From assembly GCA_900539845.1 (NCBI GenBank), contig UQDP01000007.1, positions 1-64,000 of the forward strand: a stretch of 64,000 bases of DNA, written 5' to 3'. The notes below the pieces were generated by a model. That model worked only from the letters and a program-made list of their open reading frames with translations, was not told the origin of the DNA and ran no database searches. The translations under genes were made by a program, and so were the position numbers. Position 1 is the first letter of the stretch; the number at the start of each line of letters is the position of its first letter. This stretch comes from an uncultured Oscillospiraceae bacterium. GTDB lineage: Bacteria; Bacillota; Clostridia; Oscillospirales; Acutalibacteraceae. Of this stretch, positions 50,038-60,023 are shown in pieces.

Positions 50038-50720
50038 CTTCTTCTGTTTGCAACGAGCAGCAGTCTCAGCAGGGTCGCCAAAGAAGACGCCAGTGCCGCC
50101 ACATAAGTCAGAGCAGCCGCTGTCAATACTTTTTTTGCGCCGTTATATTCGGCGCCTACAAGAAACTGATTTGCCTGTATCGTCTGAAGGGCTCTTCTGG
50201 AAGCATTGAATTCAACAGGCAATGTTATAAGCTGAAACAGAGCAACGGCAGCATACAGAATGATTCCCACATACACCAGCGGACCCCAGTTGAATATAAG
50301 CCCGATGATTGCAAGAGGAATTCCGAGAAAAGAACCGAACCGCGTTACGGGAATGATGGCGTTCCTTATTTTCAGCGGAAAATATCCATGTGCATGCTGA
50401 CAGGCATGACCCGCTTCATGGCAGGCGATGCCGACTGCGGCAACACTGTTGGAACTAAAAACGCCTTCCGAAAGGCAGATCTCTTTGGTTTTCGGATTAT
50501 AATGATCCGTCAGATTACCGGCAATACGCTTTATTCTGACATCCGTTATGCCGTTGAGCTGCAAAAGCTCGTAAGCCGCCTGAGCGCCGGTAAGATTTCT
50601 TGAATTTCTGACCTGACTGAACTTTTTGAAATTGGAATTTACTTTTATCTGGCAAATAAATGCAAAAATGACCACGGGAATCATGATAAACCCGGTCAGA
50701 TAATAAATGTATAAATCCAT
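50034..50720 (-). CDS. Zinc metallopeptidase, YugP family
   Basis: A 228-residue membrane protease. The zinc motif HEAGH (near 101-105, extended as ACHEAGHACQHAHGY) lies between an N-terminal TM helix and three C-terminal helices, matching the YugP group. Substrate is unknown. The start at 50720 has SD GGGAG; the longer open frame overlaps fmt. It is inserted between fmt and rsmB, where Bacillus has nothing. Confidence 0.9.
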   Translation of the reverse strand: MDLYIYYLTGFIMIPVVIFAFICQIKVNSNFKKFSQVRNSRNLTGAQAAYELLQLNGITDVRIKRIAGNLTDHYNPKTKEICLSEGVFSSNSVAAVGIACHEAGHACQHAHGYFPLKIRNAIIPVTRFGSFLGIPLAIIGLIFNWGPLVYVGIILYAAVALFQLITLPVEFNASRRALQTIQANQFLVGAEYNGAKKVLTAAALTYVAALASSLATLLRLLLVANRRR

Positions 50721-50722
50721 AA

Positions 50723-51652
50723 TTACTCCCCTAAAACTGTACCCTGCGGAATCCTGTTTCCGGCAAGGAATGATGAGATTTCCATTTTCTTTTTTCCAGT
50801 CGGCTGTACGCTTAAAATGCTTACACACCTGCCGTCGCCGCAGGAAACAACCAGTTCTTTTTCAGAGGATACCACTGTACCCGGCACGCAGTTCATACTG
50901 ATATCGCTTAGGCGTGAACTGTGTATCTTTACGACTCTGCCGTTTATTATAGTCTGCGCACAGGGCCATGTCTGAAGTCCTCTTATTTGATTGTGCACTT
51001 CAAACGCTGATTTATTCCAGTCAATATTACACATTGATTTATCGATCATATGCGCGTAGGACGGCTCTCCGCTTTGCTTCTGAGGAACAGCCTTTCCGTT
51101 TTTTATAAGCGCAATGGTATGCGAAAGCGCGTCAGCGCCTGAAACGGCAAGGCGGTAAAATAACTCTGCCGATGTTTCATCAATGCCGATATCCGTCTTT
51201 AAAGTGTAAAGTATATCGCCGGTATCAAGTCCTTCGTCCATCTGCATAATACAGATTCCGGTCTCGCTCTCGCCGTTTAAAACAGCTCTTTGTATCGGCG
51301 CCGCACCGCGGTATTTAGGCAAAAGAGAAGCATGAACATTGATACATCCGAAAGCAGGTACATTCAATATATTTTCGGGAAGTATCTTTCCGTATGCGGC
51401 AACAACGATCAGATCGGGAGATATTTCCCTGATCAAATCAAAGGCTTTACCGTCTTTCAGTGTTGCAGGCTGATAAACGGGAATAGAATATTGCAATGCA
51501 AGCTGCTTTACCGGCGGAGGAGTCAATATCTGCTTTCTGCCGACTTTTTTATCGGGCTGTGTAAAAACAGCCGCTATCTCATGTTGATCATCAATAAGTT
51601 TTTTCAGGCTCGGCACTGCAAAATCAGGCGTACCCATAAAAATGATTCTCAT
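50723..51652 (-). CDS. fmt: Methionyl-tRNA formyltransferase
   Basis: A 309-residue Fmt transferring a formyl group to initiator Met-tRNA. The N-terminal MRIIFMGTPDFAVPSL, formyl-THF site INVHASLLPKYRGAAPIQ and catalytic Asp context are intact. It overlaps def by one base, the classical def-fmt pair. Confidence 0.97.
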   Translation of the reverse strand: MRIIFMGTPDFAVPSLKKLIDDQHEIAAVFTQPDKKVGRKQILTPPPVKQLALQYSIPVYQPATLKDGKAFDLIREISPDLIVVAAYGKILPENILNVPAFGCINVHASLLPKYRGAAPIQRAVLNGESETGICIMQMDEGLDTGDILYTLKTDIGIDETSAELFYRLAVSGADALSHTIALIKNGKAVPQKQSGEPSYAHMIDKSMCNIDWNKSAFEVHNQIRGLQTWPCAQTIINGRVVKIHSSRLSDISMNCVPGTVVSSEKELVVSCGDGRCVSILSVQPTGKKKMEISSFLAGNRIPQGTVLGE

Positions 51653-52107
51653 TAGTCCTCCAGTTTTCCGTCTGCAAGATGAGCGGTGAAAAGGATCCCG
51701 TCAAGGTGATCAATCTCATGACAAAATGCGCGTGCTTTTAGATCCTCACCCGTAAATACCTGCCACTTTCCGTTTCTGTCCTGCGCCTTTACCTGCACTT
51801 TTTTAGGACGGACCGTAACGCCCCATTTTCCGGGAAGAGAAAGGCAGCCTTCGCTCTCCCTCTGTTCTCCTTCCTTAAAAGTGATCTCGGGATTTACAAG
51901 CTCTATCGGTCCTTCGCCGACATCGATAACCACGACTCTTTTCAGTATACCGACCTGAACAGCGGCGAGTCCCGCGCCGTTCGCGTCGTACATGGTTTCA
52001 AACATATCATCAATGAGAGTAGCCAGTCTTTCGTCGAACTTTTCAACCTTTCTGCTTTTTTTATTAAGGATCGGATCCCCGAACTTAACAATATTTCTCA
52101 GCGCCAT
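51652..52107 (-). CDS. def: Peptide deformylase
   Basis: A 151-residue metallohydrolase removing the N-formyl group from new proteins. The three motifs GAGLAAVQVG (near 43-52), EGCLSLPGK (near 87-95) and HEIDHLDG (near 130-137) hold the metal ligands. It is coupled to fmt and 10 bases downstream of priA. Confidence 0.97.
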   Translation of the reverse strand: MALRNIVKFGDPILNKKSRKVEKFDERLATLIDDMFETMYDANGAGLAAVQVGILKRVVVIDVGEGPIELVNPEITFKEGEQRESEGCLSLPGKWGVTVRPKKVQVKAQDRNGKWQVFTGEDLKARAFCHEIDHLDGILFTAHLADGKLED

Positions 52108-52117
52108 TTTTATTCTC

Positions 52118-54343
52118 CTAATTCAGTTCATAAGGGTTAAGGTCCGCAGAAACGGAAACACCCTTATATTCTTTCATTTTATCAATCTTTTTTAATATTT
52201 CATTTAACAATCTGCGAACGGATTTTGAATTTCTGCATTTAACCGTTAATCCGTATCTGAATTGATTATTAATCTTACTGATCTTTGACGGACTGGGGCC
52301 GAGCACAATCAGCTTTTCATCTGAATACTCCGTCTTATTTAAGGCAACAAGATTTTCAAAAAATGTTTTGGCGCACAAAGCTGCCCGGTTCTCGTCCTCA
52401 GAAACAAACGATATGAAATAAATATCGCAAAACGGCGGATATGTGAGCAGTTTTCTGGATAAGATCTCATTATTATAAAAGGATCTGTAATCCTGCTCGG
52501 CTGCAAATTCTATCACTTCATTATACGGATTTATCGTCTGGATCACCGCTTTTCCCGGTTCTGTGCGCCTTCCGCTTCTGCCGACAACCTGCGTTATCAG
52601 ATCGAAGGACTTTTCCTGCGCCAAATAACTTTCATCATACAGGGAATTATCCGCATTCACAACGCCGACAAGCGTGACATTGGGAAAATCCAGACCTTTA
52701 GCCACCATCTGCGTGCCGATTAGGATATCATATTCTCCGCTTGAAAATGCGTCAAACAAACGCTGATGGCTGAATTTGCCGGCAGTTGTGTCCGCATCCA
52801 TTCTTAAAACCGAAGCATCGGGAAACAGTCGGTTAAGCTCATCCTCAATGCGCTGCGTACCGTATCCGCTGTATCTAATACTGTTTTTTCCGCATTCGGG
52901 GCAAATATTATCGAGCGGCTTTGAAAAACCGCAGTAGTGGCACATCAGTCTGTTGCTGTAACTGTGATATGTCAAGCTGATGCTGCAGTTTGGACAGGTA
53001 AGCACATGACCGCAACTGTTGCACGCTATAAAAGTGTTATATCCGCGCCTGTTGATCAGTAAAATAGTTTGTTTTTTCTTGTTTAGATTTTCGCTTATCA
53101 GATTTTCAAGTGTTTTGGATATCGGTGATTTATTGCCGGAAGCCATCTCCCTTTTCATATCCACGGTTATGACCTGCGGCAGCTTCGATGCTCCGAAACG
53201 CTCATTAATCTCGCACAATTTATATTTTCCGCTCAAAGCCGCGGAATAACTTTCCACGCTCGGAGTGGCTGATGTCATAAGAAACAGCGCCTTATTGTAC
53301 CTGCATCTGAAATTTGCAACATCACGGGCATGATAACGCGGCGTTCTTTCGCTTTTATAAGTGTGTTCCTGTTCCTCATCCATGATCAGAAGACCGAGAT
53401 GGTGAACAGGTGCAAAAACAGCGCTTCTTGTGCCGATAACGATTTTTGCCTCACCGCGGTCAGCGCGCTTATATTCGTCGCTTCTTTCTCCGATGGAAAG
53501 ACCGCTGTGCAGCACCGCCACCTTTTTTCCGTATCTGCTGTGAAATATAGAAAGCATCTGCGGAGTGAGGGCGATCTCAGGCACAAGGACAATAACGTCT
53601 TTACCCATTTTCACAGCCTCGTCAATCAGCTTAAGATAAACCTGCGTTTTACCGGAGCCCGTAACACCGAACAGAAGCCCTGTTCCGCCGTCTGCCTTCA
53701 GCATATCAAGATAGGTCTGAAAAGCCTCATTCTGGCTGTCAGAAAGGTTTATCGGAGTCAGTTTACCGTCATCAGAAACATTTTTATATGGGGTCCGATA
53801 AACCTCTTTATTATAGTATTCACATAGCTGATACTTAACCAAATTATCAAGCACGCCTTTTCCGACAGAACAAAAATCGCACACTTCAGCCACAGACGCC
53901 GACCCAACATCACACAGCAGGTCAAAAACGGACTGCTGTTTTACGGTAAGCCCCGACGACGGCAGCGCGTTTTCCCTCAGTCTGATCATACGGCTGCTCT
54001 TATCGCCGATCTTATCGATTCCCCGCGGAAGCATCTGCCTAAGGCAGTCATAGGTTGTGCAGAAACATCTCTCTTTGAGCCAAACGGCAAGGCTTACCAT
54101 CTCTTCGGAAAGCGGGCTTGTTTTTTTATCAACAGACCGTATCTCTTTTAACCGGGAATTTATTGCATAATACAGCTTTATTACGATTCCGCTGCGGAGA
54201 TTATTTGCTCTGCCGAACGGAATTCTGACACGTGAACCTATACGAACTTCGGAAACCAAAGAATCGGGAACGTAGTAGTCATAATCGGCGCCGGCACTGA
54301 AAAAAGTATTTTCAACCGCTACAGAAGCGATCAGTCTGTTCAT
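52118..54343 (-). CDS. priA: Primosomal replication protein PriA
   Basis: A 741-residue SF2 helicase that restarts stalled replication forks. It has an N-terminal DNA-binding region, Walker A GVTGSGKTQ (near 226-234), the DEEQ-type motif (LIMDEEQEH), and a zinc-binding region with eight cysteines (CNSCGHVLTCPNC ... CHYCG ... CPECG, near 440-480). The start overlaps rpoZ by four bases. In Bacillus coaBC lies between rpoZ and priA but is absent here. Confidence 0.97.
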   Translation of the reverse strand: MNRLIASVAVENTFFSAGADYDYYVPDSLVSEVRIGSRVRIPFGRANNLRSGIVIKLYYAINSRLKEIRSVDKKTSPLSEEMVSLAVWLKERCFCTTYDCLRQMLPRGIDKIGDKSSRMIRLRENALPSSGLTVKQQSVFDLLCDVGSASVAEVCDFCSVGKGVLDNLVKYQLCEYYNKEVYRTPYKNVSDDGKLTPINLSDSQNEAFQTYLDMLKADGGTGLLFGVTGSGKTQVYLKLIDEAVKMGKDVIVLVPEIALTPQMLSIFHSRYGKKVAVLHSGLSIGERSDEYKRADRGEAKIVIGTRSAVFAPVHHLGLLIMDEEQEHTYKSERTPRYHARDVANFRCRYNKALFLMTSATPSVESYSAALSGKYKLCEINERFGASKLPQVITVDMKREMASGNKSPISKTLENLISENLNKKKQTILLINRRGYNTFIACNSCGHVLTCPNCSISLTYHSYSNRLMCHYCGFSKPLDNICPECGKNSIRYSGYGTQRIEDELNRLFPDASVLRMDADTTAGKFSHQRLFDAFSSGEYDILIGTQMVAKGLDFPNVTLVGVVNADNSLYDESYLAQEKSFDLITQVVGRSGRRTEPGKAVIQTINPYNEVIEFAAEQDYRSFYNNEILSRKLLTYPPFCDIYFISFVSEDENRAALCAKTFFENLVALNKTEYSDEKLIVLGPSPSKISKINNQFRYGLTVKCRNSKSVRRLLNEILKKIDKMKEYKGVSVSADLNPYELN

Positions 54344-54636
54344 TGCTCAGAACTTTCCGTCTCGTCTGCCGGTTCTTCAATTGCAGTGTTTTTTTCAACA
54401 ACATTGTTGTGTTCTTCGGCACCATGATTCTGCGCTTTGATCTCCTCAGGCTCCTCAACAACGAATTTTCCGTCATATATATCGTTGATCGCTGTTGAAA
54501 CACTCTTTTCATCCAGCAGGACCTCATTGTTGTTTGCCTCATCTCTGATCTCTCTTGCTCTTTTGGCAACGCCCACAACAAGGCTGTATCTGCTGTTGCA
54601 ATCCTTAAGTAATTTTTTCAAATCGGGGTTAAACAT
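54340..54636 (-). CDS. rpoZ: DNA-directed RNA polymerase omega subunit
   Basis: A 98-residue omega subunit. RYSLVVGVAKRAREI and EKSVSTAINDIYDGKF match the family, and a Glu/Asn-rich C-terminal tail of about 40 residues extends it. ATG 54636 has SD AAAGGAG; an upstream in-frame ATG lies in gmk. It is co-transcribed after gmk. Confidence 0.94.
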   Translation of the reverse strand: MFNPDLKKLLKDCNSRYSLVVGVAKRAREIRDEANNNEVLLDEKSVSTAINDIYDGKFVVEEPEEIKAQNHGAEEHNNVVEKNTAIEEPADETESSEQ

Positions 54637-54649
54637 AATAGTATCTCCT

Positions 54650-55231
54650 TTAGTTATTAAGATTACGCTTTTCAAGTTCAGCGTTTAGAATATCGTTTAT
54701 TTCCTGAACCGCCTTTTCAAGCTCGTTATTGACGACTACATAGGTAAATTTAGAAGCCGCCTCTATCTCTTCTTCAGCGATTTTTAGGCGCATTTTGATT
54801 ACCTCATCACTTTCGGTATTGCGCTTTTTGAGTCTGTACTCCAGAGTCTGCATATCCGGCGGCATCAAAAAGACAGATACAGCGTCAGGATAATTCTTCA
54901 TTACCTTTTGAGCGCCTTTTCTTTCGATGATCAGAAAACAGATTTTTCCTTTCTGCACAGCCGCAAGCGCAGGAGCAGCGGGAGTTCCGTAATAGCAATT
55001 ATTGTAGCAGGCGTATTCCAAAAAACTGTCCTGCTTTATCATATCCTCAAATTCTTCTTTTGTTTTGAAGAAATAATTGACTCCGTCTATCTCACCGGCG
55101 CGCGGCTGTCTTGTTGTTGCCGACACGGATTCACAAACATCATTTCTTATCTTTGAGATCTCTCTGAAAACAGTGTCTTTTCCGCAGCCGCTCGGAGCGG
55201 ATAAAATAACGATCATGCCTTTTTTTCTCAT
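54650..55231 (-). CDS. gmk: Guanylate kinase
   Basis: A 193-residue nucleotide kinase converting GMP to GDP. The P-loop [10 protein letters not shown] (near 11-20), the GMP-binding [19 protein letters not shown] region (near 38-56) and the lid are present. A Cys and Asp replace more common residues in the P-loop (usually GPSGAGKGT), within family variation. The start overlaps the remA stop by four bases. Confidence 0.96.
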   Translation of the reverse strand: MRKKGMIVILSAPSGCGKDTVFREISKIRNDVCESVSATTRQPRAGEIDGVNYFFKTKEEFEDMIKQDSFLEYACYNNCYYGTPAAPALAAVQKGKICFLIIERKGAQKVMKNYPDAVSVFLMPPDMQTLEYRLKKRNTESDEVIKMRLKIAEEEIEAASKFTYVVVNNELEKAVQEINDILNAELEKRNLNN

Positions 55232-55476
55232 CCCACATCCACCTTTGCACCAAATTTCTGCGCCATCTGTTTTAAATCGAGGTAGGACAGCACTACATTA
55301 TCGGAATCCGTTATAATAACACTCATCGTTTTTCTTCCATGCGTAGCGTCAATCAGCAAACCGTTAGCCTTAGCCTCCTGAACGATTCTTTTAACAGGTG
55401 CGGATTCAGGACTGACGATCGATATGATCCTGTCAGCGTTCACAAGATTTCCGAAACCTATATTCACCAAATTCAT
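55228..55476 (-). CDS. remA: RemA / DUF370 family regulator
   Basis: An 82-residue DUF370 protein. [20 protein letters not shown] and [16 protein letters not shown] match RemA, which in Bacillus activates biofilm matrix and osmoprotection genes by wrapping DNA; the family is widespread and always near gmk. ATG 55476 is preferred, with GTG one codon earlier as alternative. Role in this organism is inferred. Confidence 0.93.
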   Translation of the reverse strand: MNLVNIGFGNLVNADRIISIVSPESAPVKRIVQEAKANGLLIDATHGRKTMSVIITDSDNVVLSYLDLKQMAQKFGAKVDVG

Positions 55477-55522
55477 CACAACACACCTTTCAAGAAAACG
55501 GATTCAAATCCGTCTGAAAATC

Positions 55523-56401
55523 TTATTCGATATTCTGGATCTGCTCGCGGATTTTCTCTATCTCCGCTTTGATATCAACCACTCTGCGCGCGATCTCAAC
55601 ATCGCACGCTTTGGAACCTATCGTGTTGGCTTCCCTGTTTATCTCCTGAACAAGAAAATCCATTTTTCTGCCTATCGGCTCTTCTCCGTTCAGAAAATTC
55701 CTGAGTTGTGAAATGTGAGAACGCAGTCTTACTGTTTCCTCGGCAACAGCGACCTTATCGGCGAATAACGCAACTTCCTGAATGATTCTGCTCTCGTCAA
55801 GAGACACATCTCCTATAAGTTCATGCACCCGAGTGACAAGCTTGTCATTATACTCCTTAACGGTCTGAGGCGAACGCTCCTCAATAAAAGACACGTTATC
55901 TATTATAGCCTGCGCATGCGAAAGAATATCACAGCGCATTTTTTCGCCCTCCGCCTCACGCATGGAAATGAACTTATCGACTGCCTGTTCGGCAACCGGC
56001 TGAATGAGCGACCAGAGCTTTTCTTCGTCCTCATCCGCCTTTCTGAGCACAAACACATCAGGAAAACGCGAAACGGCGGAGGTTCCGAAATCGTCTTTTA
56101 ACGAATAAGTTTGAGAAAGCTCTTTAAGCGCTTTCACGTATGCCGAAGCAAGCGTGTGATTCACGAGCACATCGGCATCTTCGGTATCCAGCGCCTCAAC
56201 ACCGAGAAAGCAGTCAATCTTTCCTCTGGAAACACGGGAATTGATATATGCCTTTAATTTTTCCTCGGCAAAGCCGTACTGGCGCGGCAGACGGCAGTTG
56301 AAATCAAAATAACGGTGATTTACGGATTTCAGCTCGACCGTAATAAAATAACCGTCGGTTTGTGCAGTTGCCCTGCCAAAACCTGTCATAGATCTAATCA
56401 T
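55523..56401 (-). CDS. YicC/YloC family endoribonuclease
   Basis: A 292-residue YicC-family protein. MIRSMTGFGRA at the start, VELKSVNHRYFDFNCRLPR (near 22-40) and the C-terminal FLVQEINREANTIGSKA region with the Glu/Asp metal residues identify it. The E. coli member cleaves certain sRNAs. It is the first gene of the 13-kb operon-like block down to spoVM. Confidence 0.95.
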   Translation of the reverse strand: MIRSMTGFGRATAQTDGYFITVELKSVNHRYFDFNCRLPRQYGFAEEKLKAYINSRVSRGKIDCFLGVEALDTEDADVLVNHTLASAYVKALKELSQTYSLKDDFGTSAVSRFPDVFVLRKADEDEEKLWSLIQPVAEQAVDKFISMREAEGEKMRCDILSHAQAIIDNVSFIEERSPQTVKEYNDKLVTRVHELIGDVSLDESRIIQEVALFADKVAVAEETVRLRSHISQLRNFLNGEEPIGRKMDFLVQEINREANTIGSKACDVEIARRVVDIKAEIEKIREQIQNIE

Positions 56402-56533
56402 AACAAATCTCCAAACAATTTATTTTCAATAACAGTATTAAATAATAAATAATATTATATAACCGCGCATAGCACAGGTCAACTGTTTGTTAATATTTTA
56501 TTTACAATATTAATCATTTATTTACAAATTAAA

Positions 56534-56556
56534 AAAGGACAGAAACTCTGTCCTTT
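56534..56556 (-). terminator. Intrinsic terminator of the GH20 gene
   Basis: AAAGGACAGA (56534-56543) pairs with TCTGTCCTTT (56547-56556); TTTTTTAATTT follows on the minus strand. Confidence 0.85.
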
Positions 56557-56565
56557 CTCAGCATT

Positions 56566-58860
56566 TTACTTATTTGAATTTTTAATGCGCAAAGAATATA
56601 TCTTTGCGCACACGGCATTTCTTTCAGAACCCAGTCTTGAACAGGGAATAGAAAATGTTGAATTCTTGATTCCCGAGCATCTTACAACACGGTCATATAC
56701 AAATTGTCCGACAGCTTTTTTTCGGATGAAGCCTGTGCGCAGCACTGTTTTCTGCGAAGTTGTTTCCATACGAAGCGCCACGCGCTTCCCTACCGGCAGG
56801 GAATAATCAAATTCATACACATATCCCTCGCGCGTGAAGCCGAGCTTTCCGTTTTCCGTGATACGTATATCATAAGTTCCGTAAGGCGCGTCGCTCTCCA
56901 TGATCACACAGCCGGCAGAATCCTTAAGGAGCATGATATCAAGCTCAAGGACTGAGCCTACGGGAACGCACTTCAAGCCTGTGTTCACATAGCCGCTGCC
57001 GCCTTTAAACTCAACTGCGCCGCCTGTGCGCACATTTCCGTAAGAAGTGCATTTTTCAGTGCCCAACACAAACGCAAAATCATTATCTCGGCTGACAAGG
57101 GGAAAGGAAACCTTTGCGGCGGACTTGTCAAGCTGTTTTACAGAGCGTTTTTGCGTACAACTCCCCCATGTTTTCTCTGCAATAAGCGGAGCGGAATCGG
57201 CAAATCTCTCGAACAGATCTTTCTCGGTCAGCCCGGATGCCCGTTTGTCTATATTATCGTTCCACAGGGCAAAAGCCGCTCCGAGAAGCTGTTTGTTTCC
57301 CTGAGGAAGCTCAATATATTTTCCTCCTTTTTTAACTTTAACCCTGTTGGGAAAAAATTTTCGGAAGACTTTTCTTTTATTTAAAAAATCTTTATAGCTT
57401 CCGCGGCTGCCGCTGCCGTCAGGGACCATATACAAATAACTGTCTATCGTATTGATAAGTTCAAATCCCATCTTATACATCTCAAGCCCGTCCGCCCAAT
57501 CGGCAGACCAAAGATTCATCTGCACATTCTCTATCGCTTCTCTGCCGATTGGAGTTTCAGGGTCATCTTTGATCCATGTGAGACCACCCCACAGACGAAC
57601 GGGATTGCTTTTTTTAATATACGGCACGATCTCATTAAAAAACCTGCGGTACGCTGTGTAATCGCTCAGAAATTCATCGGCGCCCAAATGGACTGCGTTG
57701 TTCGGCGCAAACACGGCATCCTGAGACTTTGTATATTCATCAAAAATACGTTTTACATATTCTATGCTTTCCCGGCGGCTGATATCCAAATGATCCGTCA
57801 AAGGGCGCTTATCCATCAGCGGAGAGACCTTGCCGCTCACCATATATTCGGGAAAAACCTTGGTAAACGAAAGGGCATGTGCCGGAACGTCGATCTCGGG
57901 AACAATATTTACTCCCTTTGACGCTGCGTATTCAACAAAAGCTCTAAACTCCTCTTTTGTATAGTGATAGTCCTCAGCGGTCGGGCTCTCCCCTTTTTCA
58001 TTGGCAAGCCCCGATTCCAGCCGGAATGCCTCATAGGCGCCGAAAGTTGAGCTATCACCTTTTTGAGCATAATCCTCAAGCCATATGTAGTTATCATTGA
58101 GATGGACATGAAAATCATTCATTTTAAACCAAGACATAAAATCAACGATATCATACAGCGCCTGCATCGAAAACGGTCTGCGCGCAACGTCAAGCATAAA
58201 ACCGCGCACGGGATAACGCGGATAATCTTTCATCACTCCGCCGGGAAAACCGTTCCCTGCCAAAAGCTGAAGAGCTGTTTTTCCCGCCCAGATAAGACCT
58301 TTTTCGCTGCAAGACTGAAGCTTAAGTCCCGTTTTCGGGTCACAAACAGCTGTATAGCCTTCCTCACCGAGATAAGACAGCGCTTTGTTAAGCGAAAAGT
58401 TCACGGAAACACAGTTCTTACTTTCATCATGATATACAGGAAGGGAACGCTTCAGAAAGCGCCTGCAATCCCGGGCAAACAAACCCACAGCGTTTTCGGC
58501 ACCATTAGAACAAACAATAGCTTCAACATCTTTTAAAACCAATACGCCGTTGCCGAAAGCCTTCCACTGCGCAGGTTCTGGAACGATATCCGGCTTTCGG
58601 TCTTTTTTATCTCCGTATTCTCCGGGAATGAAAACAGGAATATCGGTTTCAAATCGATTGCCGCTTTTTTTATCCGTCACTCTGAAAGAAAGGTTTACAA
58701 CACAATCATTGAGCGGACGGTGAATCAAAAGGTCATCATCCACGATCTGACTGAAATCAGCGCCCATAAATTCAGTTGTATATGTACTGCCTGAAGTCAC
58801 GGTTACTTGATTGCCGGAGACCGTTGCATGTATATCGGCAAAATGCAAATTGTTCTTCAT
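56566..58860 (-). CDS. GH20 beta-N-acetylhexosaminidase-like protein
   Basis: A 764-residue glycoside hydrolase family 20 protein. The order is an N-terminal beta domain (about 1-95), a GH20b-type domain (about 95-210), and a TIM barrel beginning RGFMLDVARRPF (near 221) with the catalytic Asp-Glu in HLGADEF (about 393-399). A C-terminal lectin-like beta domain lies at about 620-760. There is no signal peptide, so it should act on imported sugars in the cytoplasm. ATG 58860 or GTG 58866 are both possible starts. It is followed by a terminator and preceded by the WYL regulator gene. Expected substrates are terminal GlcNAc/GalNAc residues. Confidence 0.9.
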   Translation of the reverse strand: MKNNLHFADIHATVSGNQVTVTSGSTYTTEFMGADFSQIVDDDLLIHRPLNDCVVNLSFRVTDKKSGNRFETDIPVFIPGEYGDKKDRKPDIVPEPAQWKAFGNGVLVLKDVEAIVCSNGAENAVGLFARDCRRFLKRSLPVYHDESKNCVSVNFSLNKALSYLGEEGYTAVCDPKTGLKLQSCSEKGLIWAGKTALQLLAGNGFPGGVMKDYPRYPVRGFMLDVARRPFSMQALYDIVDFMSWFKMNDFHVHLNDNYIWLEDYAQKGDSSTFGAYEAFRLESGLANEKGESPTAEDYHYTKEEFRAFVEYAASKGVNIVPEIDVPAHALSFTKVFPEYMVSGKVSPLMDKRPLTDHLDISRRESIEYVKRIFDEYTKSQDAVFAPNNAVHLGADEFLSDYTAYRRFFNEIVPYIKKSNPVRLWGGLTWIKDDPETPIGREAIENVQMNLWSADWADGLEMYKMGFELINTIDSYLYMVPDGSGSRGSYKDFLNKRKVFRKFFPNRVKVKKGGKYIELPQGNKQLLGAAFALWNDNIDKRASGLTEKDLFERFADSAPLIAEKTWGSCTQKRSVKQLDKSAAKVSFPLVSRDNDFAFVLGTEKCTSYGNVRTGGAVEFKGGSGYVNTGLKCVPVGSVLELDIMLLKDSAGCVIMESDAPYGTYDIRITENGKLGFTREGYVYEFDYSLPVGKRVALRMETTSQKTVLRTGFIRKKAVGQFVYDRVVRCSGIKNSTFSIPCSRLGSERNAVCAKIYSLRIKNSNK

Positions 58861-58944
58861 AATCACGACGCCTCTTTTCTAAATTACTGAAAAATCGACC
58901 TGTTGTCATAAATCCAATCGGTCTTAGTTGACCAAAAGTCAGAT

Positions 58945-59934
58945 CTATTTATAAATTTCCGCTATCTTTCTCGCTTTTTCACGAACCATATCGGCAAGAT
59001 ACTGCGGCTGCATAACCTTAATCCTATCACCAAACTGCATGATCCATGAAACGAATCCGTCACTGACAGCCGCCTCAACATTCGTCTCAAAATGCCATAT
59101 ATCAACAGCCATAAGCGGAACGGAAGTTCCAAACCTGTCCAGTATCTGCTCACGAAGATCAAGATGGCAGCGCAGCGTAACCGTATCTACCCTGCCGCTG
59201 AACATATTGAACATTTTTGAAGAATAGTCGGCAGGGTCAAACTCCTCCTTGTACTCACTGCATTCGCAAACAGGGCGAGCAGGCGTATCAAGCGGCGTTA
59301 TATTTCTGATACGGTCAAGGCGAAGATTCATAAGATTATCATGGCTGTCCTTATTGCACACAAGATAATATCTGTCATCCTTCCAGATCAGCGCATAGGG
59401 AGAAACAACAAACACCTTTGTGGTATAGCTTTTTTTGTTTTCTTTATCTATCTTGCGGGTTCTGTACTTAAAACGCACCTGCTGTTTTGCCGAAATCGCC
59501 TCATCCAGCATATCTATTATATAATAAATCTCTTCATTATCACATTTATTCGCGCCCTCAAGATAGACCTGAGGGGAAAGCGCCGCCGCCTGATTCACGG
59601 AAAGAAGCCCGCGCAGCTTGGAAATGAGAGAACGTGTTTTTTCCGGCGTAATGAACGCAGCTGACTTCACGGCATCCACAAGCAGCCGCACTTCGGGCGG
59701 CTCATACTCACGTGAAGCAAGGTAGAAGCCTCTTTTCGGAGTTACTGTTGAAACGACTTCGCATCCAATCTCATTCAAAGCCTTCACATCGGCATAAATG
59801 CTTTTGCGCTCACACTCGATTCCGTCTCTCTTCAGCATATCTATCAGCTCCGCCGATGAGAGCGGATTGTCTTCATCTGAAAATTTACGCAAATATCGGT
59901 AGATCAGAAGAGTTTTGATTTTAGTTGACTGCAT
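58945..59934 (-). CDS. WYL-domain transcriptional regulator
   Basis: A 329-residue protein. The N-terminal winged HTH (about 1-60) has SSAELIDMLKRDGIECERKSIYADVKALNE in two parts, and the WYL domain (about 140-235) has VSPYALIWKDDRYYLVC; a C-terminal WCX-like extension (about 240-329) follows. WYL proteins sense ligands or nucleic acids and often regulate DNA-damage or sugar genes. It lies directly upstream of the GH20 gene in the same direction, 78 bases apart, so it may control it (inference). Confidence 0.87.
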   Translation of the reverse strand: MQSTKIKTLLIYRYLRKFSDEDNPLSSAELIDMLKRDGIECERKSIYADVKALNEIGCEVVSTVTPKRGFYLASREYEPPEVRLLVDAVKSAAFITPEKTRSLISKLRGLLSVNQAAALSPQVYLEGANKCDNEEIYYIIDMLDEAISAKQQVRFKYRTRKIDKENKKSYTTKVFVVSPYALIWKDDRYYLVCNKDSHDNLMNLRLDRIRNITPLDTPARPVCECSEYKEEFDPADYSSKMFNMFSGRVDTVTLRCHLDLREQILDRFGTSVPLMAVDIWHFETNVEAAVSDGFVSWIMQFGDRIKVMQPQYLADMVREKARKIAEIYK

Positions 59935-60023
59935 AAAATCACCTCAGCCGAATAATAACATGCTTGCCAAAACGGTCAAAATCTTCGATTTTGCCGGCGT
60001 TTCGTGAGGTTATTATACCACAT

